Positions 28,539 through 37,173 of a stretch of 64,000 nucleotides of DNA are shown piece by piece; the stretch's first letter is position 1, and each line of letters starts with the position of its first letter. The notes below the pieces were generated by a model. That model was given only the letters and a program-made list of their open reading frames with translations. It had not been told where the DNA came from and did no database searches. This DNA comes from an uncultured Kordiimonas sp. (GTDB taxonomy: Bacteria; Pseudomonadota; Alphaproteobacteria; Sphingomonadales; Kordiimonadaceae), in NCBI GenBank assembly GCA_947500295.1, contig CANMRM010000001.1, forward strand, positions 434,001 to 498,000, in the 5' to 3' direction. Made by a program: the position numbers and the translations under genes.

Positions 28539-28850
28539 GCGTTGTTCTCGCATCCACTCATGCGCAAATTTCAGCCTGTCGGACTCTTTCGAGAGATCAC
28601 GGGGCGGCCTGAGGTCATGGCGGGGCTTATCCTTGGCGACCATGGTTGAGCCACGCCGATAATCCTTGACCTGATCTTCCCAGCGTTCGCTTTCACTCCG
28701 GCGCTGGCTTTCCGTCTTCTTGAGATCGTCCAGTTCGGCGCGCTTGAACGGATCACGGTTGCGGTCAAATTCGCGGCGCATACCCGGCACCTTGCCTTGC
28801 AATGGTGATGTGTCATTGGCCGCATTAAAGCGGTTTCGTCTTCCGGCCAT
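28413..28850 (-). CDS. Basic hypothetical protein with Arg-rich centre
   Basis: The 145-residue protein MAGRRNRFNAANDTSP is rich in Arg, Asp and Lys and is predicted to be largely helical or disordered. Its C-terminal segment carries EAAMAQAAPDQERA, the motif also seen in the neighbouring Gln-rich protein. Its start overlaps the stop of the upstream membrane protein gene (shared base at 28850). The function is unknown; membership of the transfer-gene operon is clear. Confidence 0.7.
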   Translation of the reverse strand: MAGRRNRFNAANDTSPLQGKVPGMRREFDRNRDPFKRAELDDLKKTESQRRSESERWEDQVKDYRRGSTMVAKDKPRHDLRPPRDLSKESDRLKFAHEWMREQREAAMAQAAPDQERAHARLRAQSQPTMTHEQTHTPTRSGPSR

Positions 28851-29137
28851 CAGTCTTTCCTTTCCTTGATAAACTGCCTGCTATCGACAAAGGCAAACCA
28901 CGGGCATTCGGGCATGAGTGGCACATCGACAAAGCCGCGTGAGCCGAGATAGGTACAGCGCGTGTGGATGCGGTATCCGTTTGAGCCAAACGACCTGTAC
29001 TCATACTCAAAACGCAAATGCGGCCCGATGGGGCTGACGAAAAAGGCAATCAGCAAGAGGGCCATCGGCTTGTGTTTGAAAAATCGGCCAATCCGCCGAA
29101 AAATGCGCGACAGCCAGTAGAGCAATTGCTTACGCAT
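28850..29137 (-). CDS. Small membrane protein of the coupling-protein operon
   Basis: The 95-residue protein starts at ATG 29137, with GGAGATC upstream. A basic N-terminus (RKQLLYWLSRIFRRIGRFFKHK) precedes one transmembrane segment (MALLLIAFFVSPIG), and a soluble tail with two cysteines follows. It overlaps the end of the VirD4-like gene by 8 nt. The topology suggests a membrane partner of the coupling protein; no family is recognised. Confidence 0.65.
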   Translation of the reverse strand: MRKQLLYWLSRIFRRIGRFFKHKPMALLLIAFFVSPIGPHLRFEYEYRSFGSNGYRIHTRCTYLGSRGFVDVPLMPECPWFAFVDSRQFIKERKD

Positions 29138-31130
29138 AGTGATCTCCATTGTTTTCGGGTTTTGGGGCAAATAGCTTTTTGAGCAATCGAATGAGCAGCG
29201 GGCCGTCAGGGTGCGGTAGGCGCAGCTTCACAGGTGCAATAAACGGCTTGCCGTGGAACGGGTTTATGTCGATCTGCTCCCGCAGCGGGTCCACCTCGGC
29301 AATGGTCGGCAGATCAACCTCTATCGGCTTGTTCTTGCGGATAATCAGAATGCCTTTTTCGGTGCGCCGGGCTTCATCGGCAGTTTTGAGCGCGCGGCCA
29401 TCTTCCTTGAAATCCGCGCCTTCGGTGGAAAACAGCCCGGACTTGTCCTTGCTGCTGTGCCCTTGCACCATCACGGACTCGGTGCCGACAGTCTTTTCAA
29501 TCAGGTCTAGTGTTTCCGGCTCGCGTGTGCCGGGCAGGATCAGCTTGATTTCTGTCTCGGACAGAAGTGTGTTGAAGCACTCTCTGGTGTAGCGGGAAAT
29601 GAAGGCGCTGAAGGATTGGAATATGGTTAGGATTACCAGCCCGTATCCGCCGCACCAAGTCAGTAAAGACTGCAAGTCGGCTATGGTATAATTGGTCACT
29701 TCGTCAGCAATCCAATAGACACGGCGTTTCTTGTTTGGATGCGCCTTAATCTCGGTCTGGAAACACCATTGCAGCAGCGCGCCAATCTTGCCCTGTTCAA
29801 TCGGATTGGCGGCATCGAGAACAACACAGGCATTCACCGCTTGCGGTCTTGGCTTCAACCAAGAAAACAGCCCTGCAAACCACTTGCGGATTTTTGTAAC
29901 CAGCCGCGCAATCAGGCTGGCATCTGTATCTTCCGGCTCCGCTTCCTCTACCGGGCCTTTCATTTCGGAAAAATTGAAGGTGGACTTCGAGAGGCATTTG
30001 TAGGCGTGGGTGGATTTGTTGAAAGGCTTTAAGGCAGTCTTCGCGCCCTTGAGAAAGCTGGATGACTGCCTTTTATCCGGCTCCTTTAACTGATCGGACA
30101 TTTCAATTGCCAAGTCCCGGCAAAAGGTGATGAAATTATCCAAGTCTTCCGGCGTATGCCGTTCCACCCAGTACAACTGCTCAATCGGCATTGGGTCCAC
30201 ATATGGCCCCTCTTTTTTCTTTTTCTTCTTCGTTTCCTTTTCTTCGTCTTCCGGGTCTTCGTCTTTGATTAGGCGGCCCGCAATCCAGAGCGCATTGTCG
30301 AGCAGTTCCTTGCGGTTGCACAAAAGATGGTAGACATCCCCAAGATTGGCCCTGATGCCATCCAAGAGCACGCAAACCAGTATCGCAAACTGGATGTAGT
30401 CCCGTTGACCTTCGCGCCAGAAATTGCCGTTTTCCTCGCCGCCATCTTCCTTGGGTTCAGGGGATAACTGCATACTCATTTGCGAAAGCACTTGTGAGAT
30501 ATTCAGAGTGCCGCCCGGCGTAATCAGGCATTTGAAAATGATATTCTCAAGGGGGTTATAGAAGTCGGTCTTGCCCAGAATGTCGGGGTACATATTCCCG
30601 ATATTGAGGATGCGGATGATCTCGTCGCGCGCTTCCAAAGCACCCCTGACGACACAGACGATTTCTGCCTTGAAATCAATCCAGAACTTACTGGCAAAAA
30701 TCGTCAGTATCGTGATCAGCAAAACCCGCACGCCCTTGCCCGATCTTGCCGGACCCAAAATGAGCGCGTTACTCTCGAAATCCGAAAAAATGGGCTTGCC
30801 CTTGAAGGCTCCCCAATACGGCCCCCAGCCTTTCAGGAGTTCGTGCTTGATCTCGCGCAGGCTCTTGATCCACCCGGCAGTGCCTTTATGCCCGGTGGCG
30901 GTGCGGGCATACTTCCAGTTGGTAAGCGCCGCCAGCAGGCTGAAAATGCCGCCGATAAGCCCCATCGCGCCCATAAACAGCGTGATGGCCGCAATCGTGG
31001 AAATCCAGTTGATATGCGGCCCTATGATTGGCGGGCCGTAGCTGTCCAGCACATAGAGGGAGCCGAAGATGAAGACCAGGGGGAAGATAACCGCCCCTTG
31101 GTCTTCATCATCTTGTTGCTGCTGTGCCAT
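29130..31130 (-). CDS. VirD4/TraG-like conjugative coupling ATPase
   Basis: The 666-residue protein has two N-terminal transmembrane segments (residues about 13-32 and 42-70), Walker A GPARSGKG at residues 126-133 and Walker B VYWIADE at 471-477. It ends in a long C-terminal region. This is the architecture of type IV coupling proteins that carry relaxase-DNA to the secretion channel. A poly-lysine/acidic insertion lies at residues 290-307. Its ATG overlaps the stop of the upstream gene. No VirB4 or pore genes accompany it here. Confidence 0.88.
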   Translation of the reverse strand: MAQQQQDDEDQGAVIFPLVFIFGSLYVLDSYGPPIIGPHINWISTIAAITLFMGAMGLIGGIFSLLAALTNWKYARTATGHKGTAGWIKSLREIKHELLKGWGPYWGAFKGKPIFSDFESNALILGPARSGKGVRVLLITILTIFASKFWIDFKAEIVCVVRGALEARDEIIRILNIGNMYPDILGKTDFYNPLENIIFKCLITPGGTLNISQVLSQMSMQLSPEPKEDGGEENGNFWREGQRDYIQFAILVCVLLDGIRANLGDVYHLLCNRKELLDNALWIAGRLIKDEDPEDEEKETKKKKKKEGPYVDPMPIEQLYWVERHTPEDLDNFITFCRDLAIEMSDQLKEPDKRQSSSFLKGAKTALKPFNKSTHAYKCLSKSTFNFSEMKGPVEEAEPEDTDASLIARLVTKIRKWFAGLFSWLKPRPQAVNACVVLDAANPIEQGKIGALLQWCFQTEIKAHPNKKRRVYWIADEVTNYTIADLQSLLTWCGGYGLVILTIFQSFSAFISRYTRECFNTLLSETEIKLILPGTREPETLDLIEKTVGTESVMVQGHSSKDKSGLFSTEGADFKEDGRALKTADEARRTEKGILIIRKNKPIEVDLPTIAEVDPLREQIDINPFHGKPFIAPVKLRLPHPDGPLLIRLLKKLFAPKPENNGDHYA

Positions 31131-32020
31131 TAGTCTGCACCACGGCGCACATGGTGCATGACAACAGAGTCAGCGCCGCTACCGTAAAGGAGGTCTTCCC
31201 AGAATATCGCCAATTCGTCATTGGAGCAGTGGGGATAGTGCTTGTTGGGAAGACGGAAAGATTCCACCATCAGATAGGTAACATCGGTTCCCGCAAGATC
31301 GTCAGGCTTGACACGCCGATAGGTACGGCCCTGCTTGAAGACTTCCCACGGTGGAAGGTGGCCTTTTGTCCGGCAGAATTGGGCATATTCTGTGTTCTGC
31401 AACCCATCAGATATAATCACTAGTTGACGGGATGGCCCCTGAAACCCGGCATAGCGCGATATGCTTTGTAGCTGTTCCAGCAGGGGGCTGTCAGAAGCCA
31501 TTTCCTCTTTAACGGCCACCGCGCCCAGCATTTCATCAAGTTTTTCATCGAGTGCGGCCTTGGCTTCCGCCGCAATGTTTTTAAGGCGCGCGCCGGAAAG
31601 GGAAGGGCCACCAATCGCTTCTTGCTCGGCTTCGGTTTCCGGTGGCTTGCACAGCGTAAACAGGATGGGGGCAATGGTGCCGTTCTTGTCCTTGGACGTA
31701 CTCTGTCCAATGATCTTGGTGTTGGGGGTTGCGTTGCGGACTGCTTCGCCAATGCCCGCCCGGTAATCGCGTTTTTGCTGGTCGGAAGGATCAGTGACCG
31801 AGTTATCCAGCAGGATCGCAAGCGTGTTCTGCTCCGCGCCCCGATCATAGCAAAAATTCTCGTCTATTTTCTCGATACCCATATACCAAGCAAGCCCGGC
31901 CCCGGCTGCGCTCATAACTGCGACCGGAACGCCGATCAGTGCGGCGAGTTTGCCCCATTGGGGTCCGCCACGGCCCCTGCGGGGCCGGCGGCGGGATGCT
32001 CTATTATTTCTGCGTACCAT
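31130..32020 (-). CDS. Single-pass membrane protein with a VWA-like domain
   Basis: The 296-residue protein has a very basic N-terminus, one transmembrane segment (residues 24-46), then a domain starting NTLAILLDNSVTDPSD and continuing to SRQLVIISDGLQNTEY. The alternation of hydrophobic strands with DxS-like and D-G segments is reminiscent of von Willebrand A folds. It is coupled to the VirD4-like gene by TAATG and overlaps the upstream gene by 85 nt. It is probably a transfer accessory factor; family assignment is tentative. Confidence 0.7.
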   Translation of the reverse strand: MVRRNNRASRRRPRRGRGGPQWGKLAALIGVPVAVMSAAGAGLAWYMGIEKIDENFCYDRGAEQNTLAILLDNSVTDPSDQQKRDYRAGIGEAVRNATPNTKIIGQSTSKDKNGTIAPILFTLCKPPETEAEQEAIGGPSLSGARLKNIAAEAKAALDEKLDEMLGAVAVKEEMASDSPLLEQLQSISRYAGFQGPSRQLVIISDGLQNTEYAQFCRTKGHLPPWEVFKQGRTYRRVKPDDLAGTDVTYLMVESFRLPNKHYPHCSNDELAIFWEDLLYGSGADSVVMHHVRRGAD

Positions 32021-33285
32021 TTCTCATTCTCCTGTTCGTCAAGGGGTGAAACAATTTCCGCGAGGAACGCGGCGTAGTCGTTCTCGATCTCCGCCACAGC
32101 CTGTAGGTGGGCTTGACCGAGCGCGGCCAGTGCAGCGGCAACCTGATCATCGTCATTAGTGGTGCTTGAATCGGGGTTCTGGGCTTCTTCGGGCGGCGCG
32201 ATCATCAGGCGGTCAAAGGCTGACCAGTCTATATCCATTGGCTGCGCGGGTTTGAGCGTCACGCATTCGCGCTGTTGGCGTTCTTCCTCAATCAGCCTTT
32301 CAATCAGTTCGCGCCCGGCCTCAACCTCATGGTTATGCGCGGTAATACGCTCATGATCTTCTGCAAGCGCCTCTAGGCGGTCTTCGGCGTAGTCTTCGAT
32401 CTCGGCAAGGCTGTCCTCGATCTCCGCCACGGCATTTTCATAGAGATCGTCCACATGATCGAGCGCCCGGTAATAGGCATCTTCGGCGGCTTTGCGGATA
32501 TCATCGGTGGCGGCGCGCAAAGCTTCCGTAAAGCCGGGTTTGATATCCTTAATCCCGGTCATGCCCTTCATGATTGCGGCCATGCCCGCCACGCCCGCAA
32601 CGATGGCTACGGCAATCGCCAGATAGTCGTTGAACGTGTCGTACAGGGACACTTCGGCAAAATCGAAGATGCCCTTATGCGTGCCGAGCGCGCGCACCCT
32701 TGCGGAGCTAAACAGCAGCAAAAGAAAACTGGCAATCCCGATCAGGAACCCGGCCCACGCCGTGAGGCGGATGGCGATATCCCGGTTGGTATAGAGGCGT
32801 GCGCCGATTTTGTGGGCCAGAAATCGCCCCGGCAAATACCCGGTAAACATGCCCAGCAGGATCGTCACCGCCGACATGGTGGCGGCATAGGTCAGTCCTA
32901 AAACCACGTCAAACTTGCCGTCAGAAATAAAGATGCCAGCAACCAGCAGCGTTTCGCCGCACAGGAAGCCCATCAACACAAAATAGGTGTTGAGCAGGTC
33001 CGGGGTACGAGCATCCCTTGGGAGGCCGTTATCGGCTTTAAATTGGCGGTAATCTTCCTTCTTTTTGTTCTGGGCATCCAAAAGCTTTTTCGTACTCTTG
33101 GTGAATTGCCCGCCAAGCGCTTTAATGGATTTCACCACCGACTTCGCGCGGGAAACAAAGCTTGCCTTGGTAACAAGCGGTTTGCGCCGTGAAGCCGCAT
33201 TTTGCGCCTTTGAAATCTTTTCGTTGCTGGCCCGAAGCTTCATAAGGAGTTTGGCCAGCTTGTCTTCAATGTATCGCCTGTTCAT
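31936..33285 (-). CDS. Multi-pass membrane protein with long helical tail
   Basis: The 449-residue protein has a basic helical N-terminus (residues 1-80), about four transmembrane helices (residues 100-255), then an acidic coiled-coil tail (residues 275-345) and a disordered end. The last 28 codons overlap the next gene in another frame, an unusually long overlap. It is the first gene of the run down to 27880 and is inferred to be a membrane component of the transfer machinery. No family is recognised. Confidence 0.7.
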   Translation of the reverse strand: MNRRYIEDKLAKLLMKLRASNEKISKAQNAASRRKPLVTKASFVSRAKSVVKSIKALGGQFTKSTKKLLDAQNKKKEDYRQFKADNGLPRDARTPDLLNTYFVLMGFLCGETLLVAGIFISDGKFDVVLGLTYAATMSAVTILLGMFTGYLPGRFLAHKIGARLYTNRDIAIRLTAWAGFLIGIASFLLLLFSSARVRALGTHKGIFDFAEVSLYDTFNDYLAIAVAIVAGVAGMAAIMKGMTGIKDIKPGFTEALRAATDDIRKAAEDAYYRALDHVDDLYENAVAEIEDSLAEIEDYAEDRLEALAEDHERITAHNHEVEAGRELIERLIEEERQQRECVTLKPAQPMDIDWSAFDRLMIAPPEEAQNPDSSTTNDDDQVAAALAALGQAHLQAVAEIENDYAAFLAEIVSPLDEQENEKWYAEIIEHPAAGPAGAVADPNGANSPH

Positions 33286-33388
33286 GGGCTTTTCTCCGTC
33301 TTGGTTGCCCGGCGCGGGGCAAAGTTCGAGTGTTCGCGGAATCGTGACTCCGGCGTGTTTTGACTTGCTGTTTTGGTGAGGTGGTGGG

Positions 33389-34198
33389 TTAGATCGCTGT
33401 CATACGCGGCCCCCCGCATTTGTATTCACCGCAGACCAGTCTTGCGGTGTGTCTTGCCCATGCATTGCTTTTGCAGACGGGGCACGTGAACCGGACTTTT
33501 GACAAGTCAGGTGTTTTGTTAGCTCTGCCTTTGCCTCGTCTGCGAAGCTCGCTCAGATTTTCTTGCCAAGTAATTTGAAAGCCTGTTTCCAGCAGCTTCT
33601 TGCACGCTTTATCAAAAGCACCGTTGCTAATGATGTAGTGCGTCATTTGCCGCCCGGTTTTCTTGCCGCCCGGCTCGCCAGTGTTGGAGGGCATCAATCC
33701 GATGCTTTCCATTTTGTCGCCCCACTCAAGGTCATGATAGGCGCGCATCACACCACGGCGGCTATCGTAGGCGCTGAAATGAAACTGCCAAATGTGCGCC
33801 TGCTCATGCACCATCGTAGAGAGCGTTTTATCAATGACACGGCTCGCTATCATGGTAGGATGGAGAGCCAATTCGTCTGTCACCCTGCCACGGGCCTTAT
33901 CAACAAACCTTTTGCCAGAAAAGTATCCGTATGCACGGCTATAGCGCTGCAATGTGATGAGGCAGGGCGGCAAGTCGCCATCGAACAACTCGGCATTAAA
34001 GAAATCATATGCGTGTGTCAGTTCACGGCACACATCATCGGTTGGGCCTCTAAGGGCGAACTTAGCGCCGTTCTGTATTACATCGTACGATGCAATTCTG
34101 TGATTAATTGTGTTGGTAGGATTGGCGCGTTCTTTAAGCCTTTGCGGAGTGTGGGCACCGCGTTTTCCGGCTTTGAAATTGTGTGGCCGCTTAACCAC
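33389..34198 (-). CDS. SprT-like zinc metallopeptidase-fold protein
   Basis: The 269-residue protein has a SprT-type domain with active-site STMVHEQAHIWQFHF (HExxH) near residue 130. A C-terminal zinc ribbon (CPVC near residue 238, CGEYKCGG near 258) completes the SprT architecture. Such proteins in mobile elements may act in DNA-protein crosslink repair or antirestriction. Its promoter region contains the 13-bp-period operator repeats at 34264-34301. Confidence 0.85.
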   Translation of the reverse strand: MVKRPHNFKAGKRGAHTPQRLKERANPTNTINHRIASYDVIQNGAKFALRGPTDDVCRELTHAYDFFNAELFDGDLPPCLITLQRYSRAYGYFSGKRFVDKARGRVTDELALHPTMIASRVIDKTLSTMVHEQAHIWQFHFSAYDSRRGVMRAYHDLEWGDKMESIGLMPSNTGEPGGKKTGRQMTHYIISNGAFDKACKKLLETGFQITWQENLSELRRRGKGRANKTPDLSKVRFTCPVCKSNAWARHTARLVCGEYKCGGPRMTAI

Positions 34199-34263
34199 CA
34201 GTCAATCCAATCACATAATATCGGCAAATAGGAATTATCCGCCATTATGGATTGACAGTACTA

Positions 34264-34301
34264 TATCTAGGAAAAAATGTCTAGAACAAATGTCTAGAAC
34301 A
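34264..34301. promoter_or_regulatory. Iterated TGTCTAGAACA motifs upstream of the SprT-like gene
   Basis: TGTCTAGAACA occurs at 34278-34288 and again at 34291-34301 (13-bp period), preceded by a weaker copy TATCTAGGAAA at 34264-34274. A similar pair with the same 13-bp period lies upstream of the gene starting at 35616. A shared regulator of the element is inferred. Confidence 0.6.
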
Positions 34302-34314
34302 TACTTGTCGCGTG

Positions 34315-34938
34315 TTATGGTCCAGCAATTTCAAACCGATACCCGATTTCTTCAAGGTCTTTGCGGTAGCCCATCCAGTAGAGTTTTTCGACCAATGCAT
34401 CATCGACAAGAGCGTTCTTTGAGTGGGGTGATTCACTTGCGGCTTTATTCAGTAATTCCAGCAGTGATGGCCTGTGCTTTGTGCCGACAGACTTATCGGT
34501 TCTATTCACATAGTCGCTTGCGGGTTTTGTAGGGTCTTTGAATTGATCTGATTTGCGATTTGCGGTTTTCAGTCTGTAAATTTTCAGTTCCGGCTTAACA
34601 GTCCCTTGAGAAATATCTTTGTCCATAGTTTCGTTAGTTGGTTTATAGTGTGATGTTATCATATCACTTAAATCTATAGGTGTGCCAACTTTTTCGTTTT
34701 CAAGGATTTGCCTGTGCGGTAGAGCCGCTTCTATTTGATGCTCGGCATTTGATTGTGTTTTGGATGGTTCTTGCCCGTAACGCTTTAGCCTTTCATGGGA
34801 CGCAGCTTGCTCATCATTTGGTTCCTTGTCGCGGTCCACATCATGTACGGCTGCTTCATCAATGAGAATTTTCTCAGAACCAGAAAAAACGTTATCTGCA
34901 ATGCTATCTGATTGAAGTTTTTCGGTTGGTTGTTGCAT
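34315..34938 (-). CDS. Hypothetical protein, probably largely disordered
   Basis: The 207-residue hydrophilic protein has many Lys, Glu, Asp and Ser residues. Only the last 50 residues look folded (HRPSLLELLNKAASES...VEKLYWMGYRKDLEEIGYRFEI). It follows the phosphoribosyltransferase-like gene by 3 nt, so the two are probably co-expressed. The coding sequence is notably AT-rich. No family is recognised. Confidence 0.65.
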   Translation of the reverse strand: MQQPTEKLQSDSIADNVFSGSEKILIDEAAVHDVDRDKEPNDEQAASHERLKRYGQEPSKTQSNAEHQIEAALPHRQILENEKVGTPIDLSDMITSHYKPTNETMDKDISQGTVKPELKIYRLKTANRKSDQFKDPTKPASDYVNRTDKSVGTKHRPSLLELLNKAASESPHSKNALVDDALVEKLYWMGYRKDLEEIGYRFEIAGP

Positions 34939-34941
34939 TTT

Positions 34942-35616
34942 TTAAGCTTCCTCAGTTTCAAACATGCGTGCTGATGGGCGACCAATGCCCGGAACCACGT
35001 GCGTTATTTCGTCAAGTTCTTCATTGTCCACACTGGCCGTCACAATTTTTACCTCTGGATACTCTTTGAAAACTGCTCTTGCGCCTTTAGGCGAGCACAC
35101 CAGACAAATGAAAACTGTATCGTCCAAACTGCCACGCTCTTCCTTTAGATGTTTCAGCGCGGCTATGGCGGATATCCCGGTTGCAATCATTGTATCGAAA
35201 ACCAAGCAAACTTGGTTTTCTAGCTGACTTGGTTTTGGAAACTCTGCAATGTAGGGGTCGCCAACCTCAGTGAGGTTACGATCTCGCTTAAAGCCGATGT
35301 GGGCCATTGAAGCGCGCGGGAACAGCCGATGCGCTGCTGCCGCTGCTGGCAGGCCACCCCTTAACATTGTGACGAGAACCATTCGTCTTGTGTTAATGAG
35401 GGCACCAGTTGTCTCATGGCCAAGCGGTGTTTCAACCGTTACCGTTCTCACTGGTATTTTTAGTAGTTCAATGGCTTCATAGGATAGAAATTGCATAATC
35501 TGTGTCATGCAATGTCGGTATTCACCGTTAGGGCAAGACTTGTTGCGCATCAGCGTCAGCAAATGTTCTATAAGGGGATGATCGACTTCTATTAAGTTTA
35601 AATCGGAATCTGCCAT
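34942..35616 (-). CDS. Diverged uracil phosphoribosyltransferase homologue
   Basis: The 224-residue protein aligns by eye along its full length with Upp: start DHPLIEHLLTLMR, LRGGLPAA, and the PRPP-loop region LVFDTMIATGISA. Typical UPRTs have DPMLATGGS there and PGLGDAGD at the uracil-binding end. Here the end reads PGIGRPSARMF. The PRPP loop is altered and the uracil-binding Asp residues are missing, so a changed substrate or a regulatory role is possible. The promoter carries the TCTAGA-type repeats at 35733-35756. Confidence 0.8.
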   Translation of the reverse strand: MADSDLNLIEVDHPLIEHLLTLMRNKSCPNGEYRHCMTQIMQFLSYEAIELLKIPVRTVTVETPLGHETTGALINTRRMVLVTMLRGGLPAAAAAHRLFPRASMAHIGFKRDRNLTEVGDPYIAEFPKPSQLENQVCLVFDTMIATGISAIAALKHLKEERGSLDDTVFICLVCSPKGARAVFKEYPEVKIVTASVDNEELDEITHVVPGIGRPSARMFETEEA

Positions 35617-36101
35617 AAGCTGTTATTCCTTGTAAAAGAGATACTAAACACGCCGCACGCGTTGAAAATAAACGTTTTTCGGCCAGAATGGCTTTCGCTT
35701 CAAATGTGTTGATGAGCTTAATAGCATGAAAATGTCTGGACATTAAGTCTAGAAATAATTTTTTTCATCGTACGAAATATTTGCATGGTGAGTAGCCCGG
35801 CAGCAAAACCCCTTCCACCGCCGCTTTCCCTTGCCATAAATCACCAGATATGATTGCTTAGGCCCGCGTCCTGCCAATTCAGGGCGTGGGGACCGCAAAC
35901 CCCTTTGAATACAGGTCGGCCAATTCCGTGGCTTCGGCCAACAGTGGTTGTATGCTTTCGCGCTTCGGTTTATTGACCGGATGGTGTGAGAATGTCCAAG
36001 GCTGCTGGCCCAAATATCACGCACCCGCTACCTGTATCGGGTCTTTGCGGCGTCCGGTTCTAAACCCGGCTCCCCGATTTTAACATTGAGGGAGTACGGA
36101 C
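35617..36101. promoter_or_regulatory. 485-bp intergenic region with operator repeats
   Basis: TGTCTGGACA (35733-35742) and AGTCTAGAAA (35746-35755) repeat with the same 13-bp period as the motifs at 34278. They likely control the gene starting at 35616. The rest (35760-36080) has no convincing gene. A reverse-strand frame ending near 35886 reads AEATELADLYSKGFAVPTP, which looks protein-like but lacks a good start and could be a gene remnant. GAGGGAG near 36088 serves the gene at 36102. Confidence 0.5.
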
Positions 36102-36485
36102 ATGACGACCCAATTCACCCGCTTTTCATTACATCTTCACCGCCCCGTTTATGCCGCCATTGGTGCCGCGCTTTTCGCCTTTGGCACAGAAGCATCTTCG
36201 CAGGCGTTTAAAAGCAAAGACTTTTTGGAAATGCCAGAGATGCAGCAAAAGGGATACATAGATGGCGCTGTAAGTACTCTCTACCAAATGGCGGCACAGG
36301 AGAGCATACAAACAGGCCAGTGCGTGCATGACTGGTATTACGGGGACAAAACCTCGGAACGAAACTGGCTGATACTAGACACCATGCAGAAGAACCCCGA
36401 TTACAGGCCGAGTGTCATTATTGCAGCTTTGGCAGAAAGTGTTTGTGGCCGATTTGTCAGGAGGGAGAATAACCGTCAAGGCTGA
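36102..36485 (+). CDS. Small exported protein with two cysteines
   Basis: The 127-residue protein has a signal peptide (PVYAAIGAALFAFGTEASS) and a helical mature part with two cysteines (QCVHDWYYGD and ESVCGRF) likely forming a disulphide. This layout recalls small periplasmic Rap1a/HdeA-like helical proteins, but I cannot assign a family. It is the only forward gene between the left block and 37906. Its 3' end overlaps the convergent gene by 29 nt. Confidence 0.65.
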   Translation: MTTQFTRFSLHLHRPVYAAIGAALFAFGTEASSQAFKSKDFLEMPEMQQKGYIDGAVSTLYQMAAQESIQTGQCVHDWYYGDKTSERNWLILDTMQKNPDYRPSVIIAALAESVCGRFVRRENNRQG

Positions 36486-37098
36486 AATTGGCGTTGGGCG
36501 CTTTTTCGGTTTCAGGTTCGGAAGCATCTAGTGATTGCTTGGCAATTTTGCACTGCTTTGCTTCATTTTCAATCTCGCCTATCCGTTTCCGGTATCCGTC
36601 CATTTCATCTTTTGATGGTGGATTATCCGGGTCTTCCATGCGCCGCCTGATCTCGGCCAGTTCGCGCTCGCGCTCTAACATGCGTTCGTGGCGTTCCTTG
36701 GCTTCATCCAGTTTCTTTTGAAGCGCTTCAAGTTCCGCTTCGGAAGCGCCGTTTTCGCGGGCTGCGTCCAGCGCATCTTGCGCATCCTTCACCGCGTCCG
36801 ATGCATCAACGATTGCGTCATAAACTGCGCTTTCCGCATCGCCTAAGGCGGTCATCGTTTCATTGTACAGTGCTTGGTAGCCGGGATCAGAGAGAAACAG
36901 GGAAAGCCGGGTGGCTGTTTCTTCGCGTTCCCTGCGTGCCCGGCCCTGGGCGTTGCGTGGATCATCGTCCCGAAGGAAACGGTTATCTTTAACGTTCAGG
37001 CCCGAAAGCTCTTTTTGGAGATCGTCAAAATCCTCGCGGCTCTTGGCTTTTAGAGCAGCGTTTACAGCATCTTCGGAATGGTGATCTTGCTCACTCAT
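36457..37098 (-). CDS. Coiled-coil hypothetical protein
   Basis: The 213-residue protein is very charged, with a long coiled coil from about residue 90 to 175 (ALDAARENGASEAELEALQK and onwards). There is no transmembrane segment or signal. A single AGTCTAGGGAA motif upstream (37122) resembles the operator repeats of two other element genes. The function is unknown. Confidence 0.65.
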   Translation of the reverse strand: MSEQDHHSEDAVNAALKAKSREDFDDLQKELSGLNVKDNRFLRDDDPRNAQGRARREREETATRLSLFLSDPGYQALYNETMTALGDAESAVYDAIVDASDAVKDAQDALDAARENGASEAELEALQKKLDEAKERHERMLERERELAEIRRRMEDPDNPPSKDEMDGYRKRIGEIENEAKQCKIAKQSLDASEPETEKAPNANFSLDGYSPS

Positions 37099-37173
37099 TT
37101 TCCCCTCAAATCGTTAGCTATAGTCTAGGGAAAAACCCTTAAAATAAGGCTAAGATCAGGTATCCATATATTC

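Noticed and set aside
34264-34301. CRISPR-like short repeats
   Set aside because: Repeat units are 11 bp with 2-bp gaps and only two or three copies; operator sites fit better. No CRISPR array was seen anywhere in the window.
35749-36024. Reverse 91-codon frame in the 485-bp gap
   Set aside because: Composition looks non-coding, another frame looks more protein-like but has no start; treated as intergenic.
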